A DNA stretch of 64,000 bases from Acetobacteraceae bacterium (GCA_003164135.1 PLSD01000135.1:1-64000), one strand, 5' to 3'. Counted from the stretch's first letter, positions 26,299 through 35,124 are shown. Made by a program: numbers and translations. The notes: a model not told the origin generated them from the sequence alone.

Positions 26299-27084
26299 TT
26301 AGTCGATGGTCGCGTGGCCGCCAGCGACGGGGATAGTAACCCCGCTCAGCCAGGCGCCAGCGCGTGAGGCGAGATAGATCACCGCCCCGGCGATATCCTC
26401 GGTGGTGCCAATGCGTCCGCCAAGCGGCGAGGCGGCTTGCGCCATTTCCGCTTCGTTTTCAAAATCAAAAACGGATTTGGTCATTTTCGACGGGAAGAAA
26501 CCAGGGGCGATGGCGTTGACGCTGATATGTTCCTTGGCGAGGAATTTGCCGAGGTGGCGGGTCAGCTGGATCAGCCCGGCCTTGCTGGCGGAGTAGGGAT
26601 AGCTTTCCCATGGCGGCAGGTGATGGAGCCCGTCGATGGAGGCGATGTTGATGACCCGAGCCGGGTCTTCAACCGTGGCGGCGCGGCGCAGCGCGGAGAG
26701 CAGGGCTTTCGTTAATTCGAAAGGCGCCAACAGGTTTAGGCTGAGGACTTTCTCGAAACCGGCGCGGGGGAATGCGTCGATCGGCGCGCCCCAGGTGGCG
26801 CCGGCGTTGTTGACCAGGATGTGGAGTGGCCCGGCGGCAGCAAGCGTGTCCGCGACGGCTTTGACCCCGGCTTCGGTCGCGAGGTCGGCGGCAATGGCGG
26901 TGACCTTGCCGAAGGCGGACAGGCGGGCGGCGGCCGCCGCGATGTCAGCCGGTTTGCGCGAGCAGATCCATACATTTGCGCCCGCCCGCGCGAGGCCCTC
27001 GGCGATCATGTAACCGATGCCGCCGGAGCCGCCGGTGACCAGGGCGGTTTTGCCGCGAATGTCGAATAATTGGTCGATGTCCAA
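26299..27084 (-). CDS. Short-chain dehydrogenase/reductase
   Basis: The protein (about 261 residues) has the Rossmann motif GGSGGIGYMIAEG after GKTALVTG, the NNAG strand (ILVNNAGATWG), catalytic Ser in NIASIDG and YSASK. I choose the TTG at 27082-27084, which follows GGAGG by 7 bases; the longer frame with a GTG at 27129 would read through two operator-like repeats. The C-terminal SGVTIPVAGGHA is typical. It probably oxidises a 3-hydroxyacyl-CoA or reduces a keto group. It is divergent from the thioesterase at 27382. Confidence 0.85.
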   Translation of the reverse strand: MDIDQLFDIRGKTALVTGGSGGIGYMIAEGLARAGANVWICSRKPADIAAAAARLSAFGKVTAIAADLATEAGVKAVADTLAAAGPLHILVNNAGATWGAPIDAFPRAGFEKVLSLNLLAPFELTKALLSALRRAATVEDPARVINIASIDGLHHLPPWESYPYSASKAGLIQLTRHLGKFLAKEHISVNAIAPGFFPSKMTKSVFDFENEAEMAQAASPLGGRIGTTEDIAGAVIYLASRAGAWLSGVTIPVAGGHATID

Positions 27085-27113
27085 TGTGTGTCCTCCGGCT
27101 TTGGTAGCATGCG

Positions 27114-27160
27114 TAATGCCGTTAACCACGCAAGATACATAACGCCATTAACTATGCAAG
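27114..27160. repeat. Two tandem 21-bp operator-like repeats
   Basis: Two direct repeats (27114-27134 and 27140-27160, 26-base period) match at 17 of 21 positions and fit TAAYGCCRTTAACYAYGC. Each also shows dyad ends (TGCGT...ACGCA and CATA...TATG). They lie 30-76 bases upstream of the SDR start. The core TAATGGCGTTA recurs at 21474. Tandem spacing near two helical turns plus suggests cooperative binding of a regulator. Confidence 0.5.
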
Positions 27161-27200
27161 GGGTATTTCAGGAATACGCGGGTTTGGTTTTAACGTATAT

Positions 27201-27218
27201 CACATAGTATAATAAGTG
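27201..27218. promoter_or_regulatory. Putative operator, 18-bp motif copy 2
   Basis: CACATAGTATAATAAGTG matches CACnTAGTnTAnTAnGTG at every defined position. It is in the 297-base divergent region between the SDR (minus) and the TTG-initiated thioesterase (plus). The rest of that region, apart from the tandem repeats at 27114-27160, holds nothing I recognise. Confidence 0.65.
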
Positions 27219-27381
27219 TGACGGAGGTGGGGTGCGACACTCGCCTTTGGGACAAATTTGAGGACAGTCGATAAATGACTACCACCGGATACGCGGGGCT
27301 GGCCCGCTCCGACGTGAAATACCGGTTCGTGTGTGACATGGTGCCGCTGGCGAAAGACCCGATATTTTCTGGAGAAAAGTT

Positions 27382-27828
27382 TTGAGTTCGAAGCACAATC
27401 CTGCCCGCCTGTTGCCGGCGCATTATCCGCGGCGGTTCACGCATCGCGTGCTCTACAGCGACATGGATGCGTTCCGGCACCTCAATAACGTGGCGATTGC
27501 ACGGTATTTTGAGGAAGGGCGCGCGGATTTCAATGTGAAAATCTTTGGCGCGGCCTCGATGATCGACCCGCCGGATGGGCTGCAATTATTGTTTGCCAGC
27601 AGCAAGATAGATTTTCTGCAACAGGCTTATTATCCCGGCATGGTGGAAATCGGCACCGGCGTGGTGCGCATCGGCAGCAGTTCCTACATTATCGAGCAGG
27701 CGGCGTTTCAGGCGGGCAAGTGTTTTGCGCTGGGCGAGGCGGTGATGGTGAAAGCGGTGAACGGCCGCCCCACCGCGCTGACGCCGGAACAGCGTGAGGC
27801 GATGCAGGCGTTGACGACGATTGGCTGA
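27382..27828 (+). CDS. 4-hydroxybenzoyl-CoA thioesterase-like hotdog protein
   Basis: This 148-residue single-hotdog protein has YSDMDAFRHLNNVAIARYFE, the classic Asp-x(3)-His-x-Asn active-site segment of the 4HBT/YbgC family, followed by IDFLQQAYYPGMVEIGTGVV. It appears to start at a TTG (27382) 7 bases after GGAG; no ATG fits. It would hydrolyse an acyl-CoA. It is followed by a strong hairpin and is preceded by a copy of the 18-bp motif. Confidence 0.82.
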   Translation: MSSKHNPARLLPAHYPRRFTHRVLYSDMDAFRHLNNVAIARYFEEGRADFNVKIFGAASMIDPPDGLQLLFASSKIDFLQQAYYPGMVEIGTGVVRIGSSSYIIEQAAFQAGKCFALGEAVMVKAVNGRPTALTPEQREAMQALTTIG

Positions 27829-27831
27829 AGC

Positions 27832-27868
27832 CAGGCCGGGGCGTTGCCGCGCGCAACGCCCCGGCCTG
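27832..27868. terminator. Bidirectional hairpin terminator between convergent genes
   Basis: A perfect 16-bp GC-rich stem (CAGGCCGGGGCGTTGC at 27832-27847 with its complement at 27853-27868) encloses a 5-base loop. It lies between the convergent thioesterase stop (27828) and SDR stop (27874). There is no long T-run on either strand, so its strength as an intrinsic terminator is uncertain. Confidence 0.65.
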
Positions 27869-27873
27869 TGGTT

Positions 27874-28629
27874 TCAGAGCCGGATGGTCTGGCCGTCATC
27901 GACGGGCAGAATCTGCCCTCGCACATAGCTCGCTGCGTCGGAGAGCAGGAACAGCCCGGCTTTCGCGATTTCCTCGGGTGCGGCGACGCGGTCGGTCGGC
28001 CGCCCGCCCATCTGGCCCCATTGCGCCATCTGCTCCACCGACATCAGCGGCTGCATCCCCTCGGTATTCACCGTGCCGGGAGCAACCGCGTTGACCCTTA
28101 TGTTGTCGGCGGCAAGCTCATGCGCGAGGCTGATGGTCAGCGCATTGACGATGGTTTTGGCCACGGAATACAGCCCGGTTGCCTGCCAGGAGCCGATGGA
28201 GGAGACGTTCAGAATCGCGCCCTTGCCTTGAGCTTTCATCGCGGGCACCACGGCGCGCGTCATCCAGAGCATGCCGTGGCCCATGATGTTGATGATGTTC
28301 AGGTAGGTATCGGGGTCGACGGCGATGAGTGAGCGATGCGCGGCGGCGCTGAGCAGCCCGGCGTTGTTCACCAGATAGTCAATGCGGCCGAACTTTTGTA
28401 CCGCGGCGGCGGCGCAGGCATTGGCGGCATCGCGCGAGCCGACGTCGGTTTTCACGAAGATCGCGCGCTCGCCAAAGTTCAACTGTTCCAGCGTGGCTTT
28501 GGCGACGTCCTCGTTGACGTCGGCGATCACGACATTGGCGCCGGCTTGGCCGAGCAGGCGGACGTATTGCCGCCCCATGCCCTGCGCGCCACCGGTAACG
28601 ATTGCGGTTTTACCTTTGAATTCAGACAT
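27874..28629 (-). CDS. Short-chain dehydrogenase/reductase
   Basis: This 251-residue SDR has GKTAIVTGGAQGMGRQYVRL, DVNEDV after the second strand, YLVNNAGLLS, the catalytic Ser in NVSSIGSW, YSVAK, and the C-terminal GQILPVDDGQTIRL. The start at 28629 follows GGGAG; an upstream extension overlaps the aldehyde dehydrogenase gene and is unlikely. It lies 13 bases after the aldehyde dehydrogenase stop, so an alcohol-to-aldehyde-to-acid sequence is plausible. The substrate is unknown. Confidence 0.87.
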   Translation of the reverse strand: MSEFKGKTAIVTGGAQGMGRQYVRLLGQAGANVVIADVNEDVAKATLEQLNFGERAIFVKTDVGSRDAANACAAAAVQKFGRIDYLVNNAGLLSAAAHRSLIAVDPDTYLNIINIMGHGMLWMTRAVVPAMKAQGKGAILNVSSIGSWQATGLYSVAKTIVNALTISLAHELAADNIRVNAVAPGTVNTEGMQPLMSVEQMAQWGQMGGRPTDRVAAPEEIAKAGLFLLSDAASYVRGQILPVDDGQTIRL

Positions 28630-28642
28630 TGTTTTTCTCCCT

Positions 28643-30088
28643 TCAGGCGATGGCGACGGTTTTGTAGTGCAGGAATTCATCGATGCCGGCGCGTCCGCCT
28701 TCCTTGCCGAAGCCACTGAGGCCAAGGCCGCCGAAAGGCGTGTGCGGGCGGATCTGTGTCGCGCCATTGACGTAGACGCCGCCGGATTTTAGCCGCTCCG
28801 CCAGGCGATGCACACGCTTGACGTCGTTGGATTGGATGTAGGCGGCAAGCCCGTATTTGGTGTTGTTGGCGAGGGCCACGGCCTCGTCCTCGGTGGCGAA
28901 TTTCATCACCAGCAGCACCGGGCCAAAAATTTCCACCTGGGCGATTTCGCTGGCGGGATCGGCATCGGCGATAATCGTCGGTTCGATGAAGTTTTTGCCC
29001 GCCAGCGCGCCGCCACAGCGGTTGCCGCCGAGCAGGATGCGGCCGGTACCTTGTGTTTTCACACGCTCCAGCATGCCGATCACACGGTCACACGAGGCGG
29101 CGTTGATCAGCGGGCCGACGGCGACACCTTCCTCGAACGGATCGCCGACCTTGTATTGCTGGGTGATGGCGACGAGCTTTGCCAGCACTTCATCATAGAT
29201 GGACTCATGCACGATCAGCCGTGTCGGCAAAGCGCAGCCCTGGCCGGCGAGGATGCCGATGGTCCACTGCACGGCGCGCGCGCAGGCGGCGTCGATATCG
29301 CAATCGGGGAACAGCAGGCTGGCGGATTTGCCGCCGAGTTCCAGCACCGCCGGTTTCAATTGTTCAGCACACGCCACAAGAATTTTGCGCGCGGCGATGG
29401 GGCCGCCGGTGAAGCTGATTTTTGCGACATCCGGGTGGCGGACGAGCGCTTCGCCGGCTTCCGGCAGGCCGGGCAGAATGCTGAGCACACCATCGGGGAT
29501 ACCGGCCTCGCGCGCCAGGCGGGCGAACAAGTCCGGCGCGAAGGGGGTGATTTCCGCGGGCTTTACCACCACGCAATTGCCGGCGGCCAGGGCAGGGGCG
29601 ACTTTCATGCCCAGCGAAATGAGCGGGCCGTTCCAGGTGATGATAATGCCGACGACACCCAGCGGTTCGGCCACGGTGTAGGCGAATTCATCGCGCGTAT
29701 CGAAGGTGGAAAGCAGCTCGCCCTCCAGCTTGTCGGCCCAGCCGGCGTAATAGGCGGTCCATTCAGCGGCGAGCATGGCGCCGTGCATGCCCAGCATAAG
29801 CGGCGTGCCGCCATCGAACGCGGCGAGGCGGGCAAATTCCTCGGTGTGCTCTCGGATCAGTTGTGCGAGTCGCAGCAGCACTTCACGCCGTGCTTCGGGC
29901 TTCCAGCGGCGCCAGGGCTCGAAGGCGGCGACGGCCTTGGCCACGGCTTCATCCATTTCAGAAGCACCCGCGAGCGGGATTGTGGCTTGCACGGCGCCGG
30001 AGACGGGGTGTCGGTGCTCGAATACGCCGCCGGAGCCGGTCTCGCGCTGCTCCGCGCCGATTTGCAGTTTTGCAACGAGTTGCTGCAT
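28643..30088 (-). CDS. Aldehyde dehydrogenase
   Basis: This 481-residue NAD(P)-dependent enzyme has all class motifs: TWNGP (Asn153), the cofactor lysine VVKPAE (Lys176), FTGG, the general base Glu250 in LELGGKSA and the nucleophile Cys285 in GQGCALPTR, then EIFGPVL and the C-terminal GGLGLSGFGKEGG. Length is normal. It is transcribed with the downstream SDR and diverges from a TetR gene. It should oxidise an aldehyde to the acid that the pathway ligases then activate. Confidence 0.92.
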   Translation of the reverse strand: MQQLVAKLQIGAEQRETGSGGVFEHRHPVSGAVQATIPLAGASEMDEAVAKAVAAFEPWRRWKPEARREVLLRLAQLIREHTEEFARLAAFDGGTPLMLGMHGAMLAAEWTAYYAGWADKLEGELLSTFDTRDEFAYTVAEPLGVVGIIITWNGPLISLGMKVAPALAAGNCVVVKPAEITPFAPDLFARLAREAGIPDGVLSILPGLPEAGEALVRHPDVAKISFTGGPIAARKILVACAEQLKPAVLELGGKSASLLFPDCDIDAACARAVQWTIGILAGQGCALPTRLIVHESIYDEVLAKLVAITQQYKVGDPFEEGVAVGPLINAASCDRVIGMLERVKTQGTGRILLGGNRCGGALAGKNFIEPTIIADADPASEIAQVEIFGPVLLVMKFATEDEAVALANNTKYGLAAYIQSNDVKRVHRLAERLKSGGVYVNGATQIRPHTPFGGLGLSGFGKEGGRAGIDEFLHYKTVAIA

Positions 30089-30277
30089 GAGGTGTACTCC
30101 CTGTTTTTGAAGGTCATAGGCAATGGATAAGCGGGCACTGCGGCCCGTTGGCTGGCGGTGTGGAAATCGTGCTTACATCGGACGCGTCGCCCTCGCCTTG
30201 GGGCGTATTCGGGCTCTTAGGCAACCTAGATAACTTTCTTTCGCACAGAAGTAAATGGTGGTATACATATTTCTAGC
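30089..30277. promoter_or_regulatory. Divergent region, aldehyde dehydrogenase / TetR
   Basis: This 189-base gap contains AACCTAGATAACTTTCTT at 30223-30240, whose left half AACCTAG resembles the 18-bp motif but whose symmetry is poor. The flanking TAACTTTCTTTCG and downstream GTGGTATACATATT are AT-rich and probably contain the promoters. No other element stood out. Confidence 0.3.
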
Positions 30278-30874
30278 ATGCAGATTTCACCCCCGATCGT
30301 GAGCGATAAACGGCGTGACGCGGTGCGTACGCAGGCGAGAATCCTCAATGCGGCGCAGGAGGTGTTCTCGACGCGCGGCTATGGCGAAGCGCGGGTGCGC
30401 GATATCACCGAACTGGCCGAGGTAAACCCGGCGCTGGTGAGCCGGTATTTCGGCTCCAAGCTGAGACTGTACGAAATGGCGTTGCGCGCGGCACTGGATG
30501 TGCGCCGCCTGGTCGGCGTGGAGAAGCATGAGTTCGGCACCGGCATTGTCAGGAGTTTTGTTGATCCTGGCCCGGATTCGTTGAATCCGTTGCCGATGAT
30601 GATGTTCGCGGCGGCCGATGAGGAAGCGCGCGCGGTGGCGTTGCGGCTGCTGCAGGAGGTCATTGCCGAACCGCTCGCCCGCTGGTTTGGCGGGCAGGAC
30701 GGAGCCGAGCGCGCCGCACGGGTGTTGGCTCTCACGGCCGGTTTTTTCTATTACCGGCTGATCTACCCGTTGCCGCCGTTTCTGGGTGAACTGGCCCCCG
30801 CGACGCGGCGTTGGCTGGAGGCGGCCCTGCAGGTGATTGCGGACGCGCCGCCCCAGGAGGCGGTTCATATATAA
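30278..30874 (+). CDS. TetR/AcrR family regulator
   Basis: This 198-residue protein has RTQARILNAAQEVFSTRGYG, RDITELAEVNPALVSRYFGS and KLRLYEMALRAAL, a TetR DNA-binding domain, and a TetR_C_17-like C-terminal domain. It is divergent from the aldehyde dehydrogenase and 59 bases before the Nudix gene. Motif-like sites lie on both sides of it (30223 and 30873), which makes it one candidate for the regulator that binds the 18-bp element, though that is only positional evidence. Confidence 0.88.
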   Translation: MQISPPIVSDKRRDAVRTQARILNAAQEVFSTRGYGEARVRDITELAEVNPALVSRYFGSKLRLYEMALRAALDVRRLVGVEKHEFGTGIVRSFVDPGPDSLNPLPMMMFAAADEEARAVALRLLQEVIAEPLARWFGGQDGAERAARVLALTAGFFYYRLIYPLPPFLGELAPATRRWLEAALQVIADAPPQEAVHI

Positions 30875-30890
30875 GGTAGTTATATAGGTA
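30873..30890. promoter_or_regulatory. Putative operator, 18-bp motif copy 5
   Basis: AAGGTAGTTATATAGGTA lies between the TetR stop (30874) and the Nudix start (30934). The core TAGTTATATA is identical to that in the copy at 50051; the outer arms differ. It overlaps the end of the TetR gene. Confidence 0.5.
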
Positions 30891-30933
30891 TTGCCATCGC
30901 CAGGGATATCGCTGAATATCGCCCGAACGGGGG

Positions 30934-31668
30934 ATGACGATGACAGGCGAATTGCCGGTGCCGGCCTTGCCGAGCGCGACCATGATGCTGCTGCGGCAGC
31001 GTGAGACGGTCGAAATTTTGATGGTCAAGCGCGGCAAGGAGGCATTTTTCGGCTCCGCTTTGGTGTTTCCGGGCGGCAAGCTCGACGCGCACGACCAGTC
31101 AGAGGATTGGACGGAGCTGCTGGAAGGCGCGGCGGAACTTGACGGTTTGGAGCGGGCGCTGCGGGTGGCGGGCTGGCGGGAGCTTTACGAGGAAACCGGA
31201 CTGCTGCCGTTCGCCAAAGCTGATGCCATGCCGCCGGGAGAGCAGGATTTTGCCGGGCTGGTGCGTGGGCTGGGGCAGAAATTGCCCCTGGGCGGCATGG
31301 TACCCTTCGCCCGCTGGATCACGCCAAGCCGCGCGCCCAAACGGTTTGACACGTATTTCTATCTCTGTGCGCTGGATGGCGACGACGCCGTCTGCGACGG
31401 TTTCGAGACCGTGGCGGCGGAATGGATATCCCCCCGCAAGGCGTTGGAGCTGGGGGAAGCCAGAGAGCGCCTGCTGCTGTTTCCTACCAAGGCGCAATTG
31501 CGGCGCTTGGCCGAGCATGAGAGCATCGAGGCGATTTTCGCCGCGGCTCGCGCCAATGTGGTGGTTCCGATCGAACCGCGGCCGGTCAAGCGCGATGGGC
31601 GGATTTTCATAACCATCCCGCCGGGGCTCGGTTACGCCATCTGCGAGGACGAGTTCATCAAGGGTTGA
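30934..31668 (+). CDS. Nudix hydrolase, NUDT19-like
   Basis: This 244-residue protein has a Nudix box split by an insertion: FPGGKLDAHDQ followed about 25 residues later by ALRVAGWRELYEETGLLP. The insertion and overall length resemble peroxisomal NUDT19-type CoA or acyl-CoA diphosphatases rather than MutT. That activity would fit a pathway that makes many CoA esters. It starts at an ATG preceded by GGGGGATGACG and follows an operator-like site. Substrate not proven. Confidence 0.8.
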   Translation: MTMTGELPVPALPSATMMLLRQRETVEILMVKRGKEAFFGSALVFPGGKLDAHDQSEDWTELLEGAAELDGLERALRVAGWRELYEETGLLPFAKADAMPPGEQDFAGLVRGLGQKLPLGGMVPFARWITPSRAPKRFDTYFYLCALDGDDAVCDGFETVAAEWISPRKALELGEARERLLLFPTKAQLRRLAEHESIEAIFAAARANVVVPIEPRPVKRDGRIFITIPPGLGYAICEDEFIKG

Positions 31669-31953
31669 TTTCCACCGGGATCGCCCCTCTCGCCAGCAAA
31701 AAAACTGAAAAAACCCCGGATATCGCACTTTGGCACTTGCAACGGACGCTTGCATAGGAATGTCACTTAGTTTACTAGGTGTGGGAAGTGAGCATACCGG
31801 CGTAAGCCGGAGCAGGGATGAAGAATACGTTTAAATGTCGTGCCGGGCCTTAAATATCAGGCCTGATTTGAAGCGAGATACGAAAATCCAATTTGCCTAC
31901 TGCGTTGCGTGCCTCAATTAAAAACTGACTTTCCGAACAGGGAGAAAAAAGAG
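31669..31953 (+). promoter_or_regulatory. Promoter region of the envelope cassette with 18-bp motif copy 3
   Basis: These 285 bases hold no gene. CACTTAGTTTACTAGGTG at 31764-31781 is the most symmetrical copy of the 18-bp motif (CAC-TAGT on the left, ACTA-GTG on the right). It is 173 bases before the DUF1302 start codon, leaving a long 5' leader with GGGAG at the ribosome-binding site (around 31940). The leader could contain further regulation, but I saw no clear hairpin. Confidence 0.6.
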
Positions 31954-33651
31954 ATGTCTAAGGCTAAAGAGAACGTCAGCTTGAGATGCCAGGATGGTAT
32001 CGCGGGCTCCAAACGGTCCTCCGGGTTCCGCGCCGCGTTGCTGGCCGGTAGCTGCCTGACCTTGTTCGCCGGCCATGTTCCGGCGGCGCATGCGTTGCAG
32101 CTGTATTCGGGCACCTACGGCGGGCAGGATCTGGAAATCAACCTGGATACCACGGTTGAATACTCCAACATTTTCCGTGTCTCCCGACCTTCCAAGGTGC
32201 TCACCAATTCGCTCACCGCGAGCTATGGCGACCTGAGCTTCCAGCATGGCCTCGTGGATAACACCTTCAGCGTCTCACCAATTTTCGACCTCAAATGGGG
32301 CACCTGGGGCGTGCATGTGAGCGGCGAGGCGTATCTTGATACGCCGTACCTCGGCACCAACCAGTACGATTCCGCCATTCCGCCCGCCGGCGTGGTGGCC
32401 AAGAACAATGATTTCCCGAGCGGCACGCGCAATATCCAGGGTCAGAATGCGATTCTGCTTGATGCGTTTGTAACCAAATCCTTTAACTTTGGCGCTAACA
32501 ACGATCAGGGGGCGACCATTCGCTTTGGTCGCCAGACCGTGTACTGGGGCCAGAGCCTGATCTTCACCGGCAACGGCGTTGCTGCGGGTCAGGGGCCGAT
32601 CGATATCAACAAGGAGCTGAGCCAGCCCGGCGCGCTCGCGCAGCAACTGTTCCTGCCGGTCGGGCAGGTGGTTGCCAGCTATCAGCCGAATCAGGTCGTC
32701 ACGCTGCAGGGCTACTATCAGTTTGAATATGCGCCGGACACGTTCGAGGGGTCGGGCGCATATTTCAACGCCAACGATATGCTGGACAAAGGTGCGGCCT
32801 ACCTGATCCTGGCGCAGGACCCGTATTACGGCATCTATCCAGGATACCCGGCCTATTTCTCCGCGTCGCGTATCAAGGACAACCGTCCTACGCATAACGG
32901 TCAGTTCGGTGTCTCGGCGCAGTTCACGGTCGGCGATTACGATCTCGGCCTTTATGCTCTGCGCTTTGACTCCAAGCAGCCGGAAATCTACATCGGCCAT
33001 TTCGCTGGCCCGCTGCCGACGACCTACAAACTCGTCTATCCGCGCGATATCGCGATTTATGGCGCGTCGGTTTCCACGGATATCGGCCCGGCCAATGTCG
33101 GTGCCGAAGTTTCCGGGCGTACCAACATGCCGCTCGTCACCGGTGCCGGCGCGGATATTTTTGGCACGGGCAATGCAAATTCCAACCCGCTGTATCCGGT
33201 GGGCGATACCTTCCACGCCCAGGCGTCGACGATTTATCTGTCACCGGGGATTCCGCTGGATCCGGGTGGTTTGACAGTGGATGGTGAAGTTGAGTTCAAT
33301 CATGTGCTCGAAGTCACCAAGAACAAGGCGCTCTTGACGCCAGGCCGCGATGCCACGGCCGCCGCTTTCGGGCTGTTTGTGACGCCTACCTACTACTCAG
33401 TGCTGCCGAACCTGGAAGTTCAGTTCCCGATCACTTTGGTCTATAATGCGCTCGGCCGTTCGCAGATCGACGCCTCGATGAACCATGGTACCGGCCAGTA
33501 CAGCGTTGGCGTGACGGGGATCTATCGTACGACTTGGCAGGCTGCCTTGACCTATCAGAGCTATATCGGTGCGCCGAACCCCACGCTCGCGGGTGATGCG
33601 TCCCTTGCCGACCGTGGCTTCGTCTCATTCAACATTCAGCACACATTCTAA
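31954..33651 (+). CDS. DUF1302 family outer-membrane protein
   Basis: This 565-residue protein starts at an ATG behind GGGAG and has a long signal peptide (hydrophobic 27-40, probable cleavage after AHA, ~47). The mature part alternates polar and aromatic residues as in beta-barrels (GATIRFGRQTVYWGQSLIFT), and ends with Phe (FNIQHTF), the usual signal for outer-membrane assembly. DUF1302 proteins occur beside DUF1329 proteins and RND/MMPL transporters in hydrophobic-compound degraders, which is exactly the arrangement here. A role in lipid or terpenoid/steroid passage is inferred. Confidence 0.85.
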   Translation: MSKAKENVSLRCQDGIAGSKRSSGFRAALLAGSCLTLFAGHVPAAHALQLYSGTYGGQDLEINLDTTVEYSNIFRVSRPSKVLTNSLTASYGDLSFQHGLVDNTFSVSPIFDLKWGTWGVHVSGEAYLDTPYLGTNQYDSAIPPAGVVAKNNDFPSGTRNIQGQNAILLDAFVTKSFNFGANNDQGATIRFGRQTVYWGQSLIFTGNGVAAGQGPIDINKELSQPGALAQQLFLPVGQVVASYQPNQVVTLQGYYQFEYAPDTFEGSGAYFNANDMLDKGAAYLILAQDPYYGIYPGYPAYFSASRIKDNRPTHNGQFGVSAQFTVGDYDLGLYALRFDSKQPEIYIGHFAGPLPTTYKLVYPRDIAIYGASVSTDIGPANVGAEVSGRTNMPLVTGAGADIFGTGNANSNPLYPVGDTFHAQASTIYLSPGIPLDPGGLTVDGEVEFNHVLEVTKNKALLTPGRDATAAAFGLFVTPTYYSVLPNLEVQFPITLVYNALGRSQIDASMNHGTGQYSVGVTGIYRTTWQAALTYQSYIGAPNPTLAGDASLADRGFVSFNIQHTF

Positions 33652-33675
33652 TCCGAGAAGCGGAGGAACAATAAA

Positions 33676-35070
33676 ATGAAAAGAAGAACCTTTGGATTGA
33701 TGAGCGCGTGCGGCGCGACCGCGCTGGCGGCGGGGGCTGGATTTCCTCGCAAAGCCAGGGCGGCGAATGCGGCGCTCCTCAAGGGCGGCTCGCTGACCCC
33801 GATGGGCTCCGAGATCGCCGGCAATGCAGACGGTAGCATTCCTGCCTGGACCGGCGGGCTGACGGAAGTTCCCGCTGGCTGGACCCCCGGCGCGCCGATG
33901 CCGGACCCGTTTGCCAGTGAGACGCCGGCGTTCACGATCAGCGCCAGCAATTTCGCGCAGTACCAGGACAAGCTGACGGCTGGTACGATCGCGATGATCC
34001 AGACCTACGGCCTGACGCTGAACGTGTTCAAGACGCACCGGACCCACGCGCTGCAGCAATGGATCTATGATAACATTGCGCTGAACGCCGATAGGGCACA
34101 GCCTGATCCGGGTGGCTCGCGCTTGGGCTTCACGGGCGCATTTGGCGGTTATCCGTTCCCGATTCCAAATGCTTCCGATCCGCTGGAAGCGGGCGCGCAG
34201 GCCATGTGGAATCACCAGATGAAATTTATGGGCGAACATTGCCTCCTAGGTCAGTCCAACTACTCGATGGTCGACGGTCAGGTGACTGATCTCAGCTCAG
34301 CGAAAAACTGGTACCGCTTCCCCTACTATAAGCAAGGTGGTGATCCGGCTACGGATAGCAAGTATAACTTCCAACTGCTGTTCGTGGGGGCCGCGCCCGC
34401 AGACAATGCCGGCGCTCAAGAAATGGTCTGGTCTTCGACGAATCCGTTGGCCCAACATTCCATCGCCTGGGAGTATCTGGCCGGGCAGGGGCGTGTGCGC
34501 AAGGTTCCGCAGATTGAATATGATATTCCTGAAGCGCAAACCAATGGTTTGACCTTTTACGACGAAAATTGGCTGTTTGGCGGCGCCATGGATCGCTACG
34601 ACTGGAAGCTGGTCGGCAAGCAGGAAATGTACATTCCATACAACACCAATGGGGTGGTGCAGCTGACCACCGCGGGCATGCTGCCGCACTTCATCGACCC
34701 CGCGCTGGTGCGCTGGGAACTGCACCGGGTCTGGGTCATAGATGCGACGTTGCACCCCGGTGAGCGCCATGTGGTGCCGCATCGCCGCCTGTACCTCGAT
34801 GAGGATACCTGGCTGGCGGCGCTCGAAGATGAATACGATGCGCAGGGTAACCTTTGGAAGGTTGGCATGAATTTCAACATGACCCGCCCAGATGTGCCGG
34901 GGACGATATTCTTCGCCTTCGTCATGTATAACCTGCAGCAGCACGGCTATGTCATCACCGCCAACGTGGATCTTGGTACGCCAGCCGGTACGCATGCGTT
35001 CGATTTCGTAACGGTGCCCAACGACGACATGTACAATCCGCAGACCATGGCGGAACGGGCGCAGTACTAA
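33676..35070 (+). CDS. DUF1329 family periplasmic/outer-membrane-associated protein
   Basis: This 464-residue protein begins MKRRTFGLMSACGATALAAG, with a twin-arginine-like Arg-Arg-Thr-Phe and probable cleavage near residue 29 (KARA). Family landmarks include GSEIAGNADGSIPAWTGGL, RTHALQQWIYDN and a C-terminal HAFDFVTVPND. DUF1329 proteins have a LolB-like lipid-binding fold according to family knowledge and are encoded next to DUF1302 porin-like proteins. It lies 24 bases after the DUF1302 gene. It may carry a hydrophobic ligand through the periplasm. Confidence 0.85.
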   Translation: MKRRTFGLMSACGATALAAGAGFPRKARAANAALLKGGSLTPMGSEIAGNADGSIPAWTGGLTEVPAGWTPGAPMPDPFASETPAFTISASNFAQYQDKLTAGTIAMIQTYGLTLNVFKTHRTHALQQWIYDNIALNADRAQPDPGGSRLGFTGAFGGYPFPIPNASDPLEAGAQAMWNHQMKFMGEHCLLGQSNYSMVDGQVTDLSSAKNWYRFPYYKQGGDPATDSKYNFQLLFVGAAPADNAGAQEMVWSSTNPLAQHSIAWEYLAGQGRVRKVPQIEYDIPEAQTNGLTFYDENWLFGGAMDRYDWKLVGKQEMYIPYNTNGVVQLTTAGMLPHFIDPALVRWELHRVWVIDATLHPGERHVVPHRRLYLDEDTWLAALEDEYDAQGNLWKVGMNFNMTRPDVPGTIFFAFVMYNLQQHGYVITANVDLGTPAGTHAFDFVTVPNDDMYNPQTMAERAQY

Positions 35071-35084
35071 GGGCTAAGGATACA

Positions 35085-35124
35085 CTGGCCAGCCGGGCCC
35101 GGACTTGCAGGTCCGGCTGGCCAG
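35085..35124 (+). terminator. Hairpin downstream of DUF1329 gene
   Basis: CTGGCCAGCCGG at 35085-35096 pairs with CCGGCTGGCCAG at 35113-35124 around a 16-base loop that can itself form a short GGACC-type stem. No T-run follows, so it may be an attenuator or RNA-stability element that raises the first two genes above the last two, rather than a complete terminator. Confidence 0.5.

Noticed and set aside
27085-27129. Longer GTG start for the SDR at 26299
   Set aside because: The TTG at 27084 has GGAGG at ideal spacing, while the longer version would translate through operator-like repeats.
28630-28767. 46-codon upstream extension of the SDR at 27874
   Set aside because: It overlaps the aldehyde dehydrogenase coding region, and a good ribosome-binding site precedes the Met at 28629.
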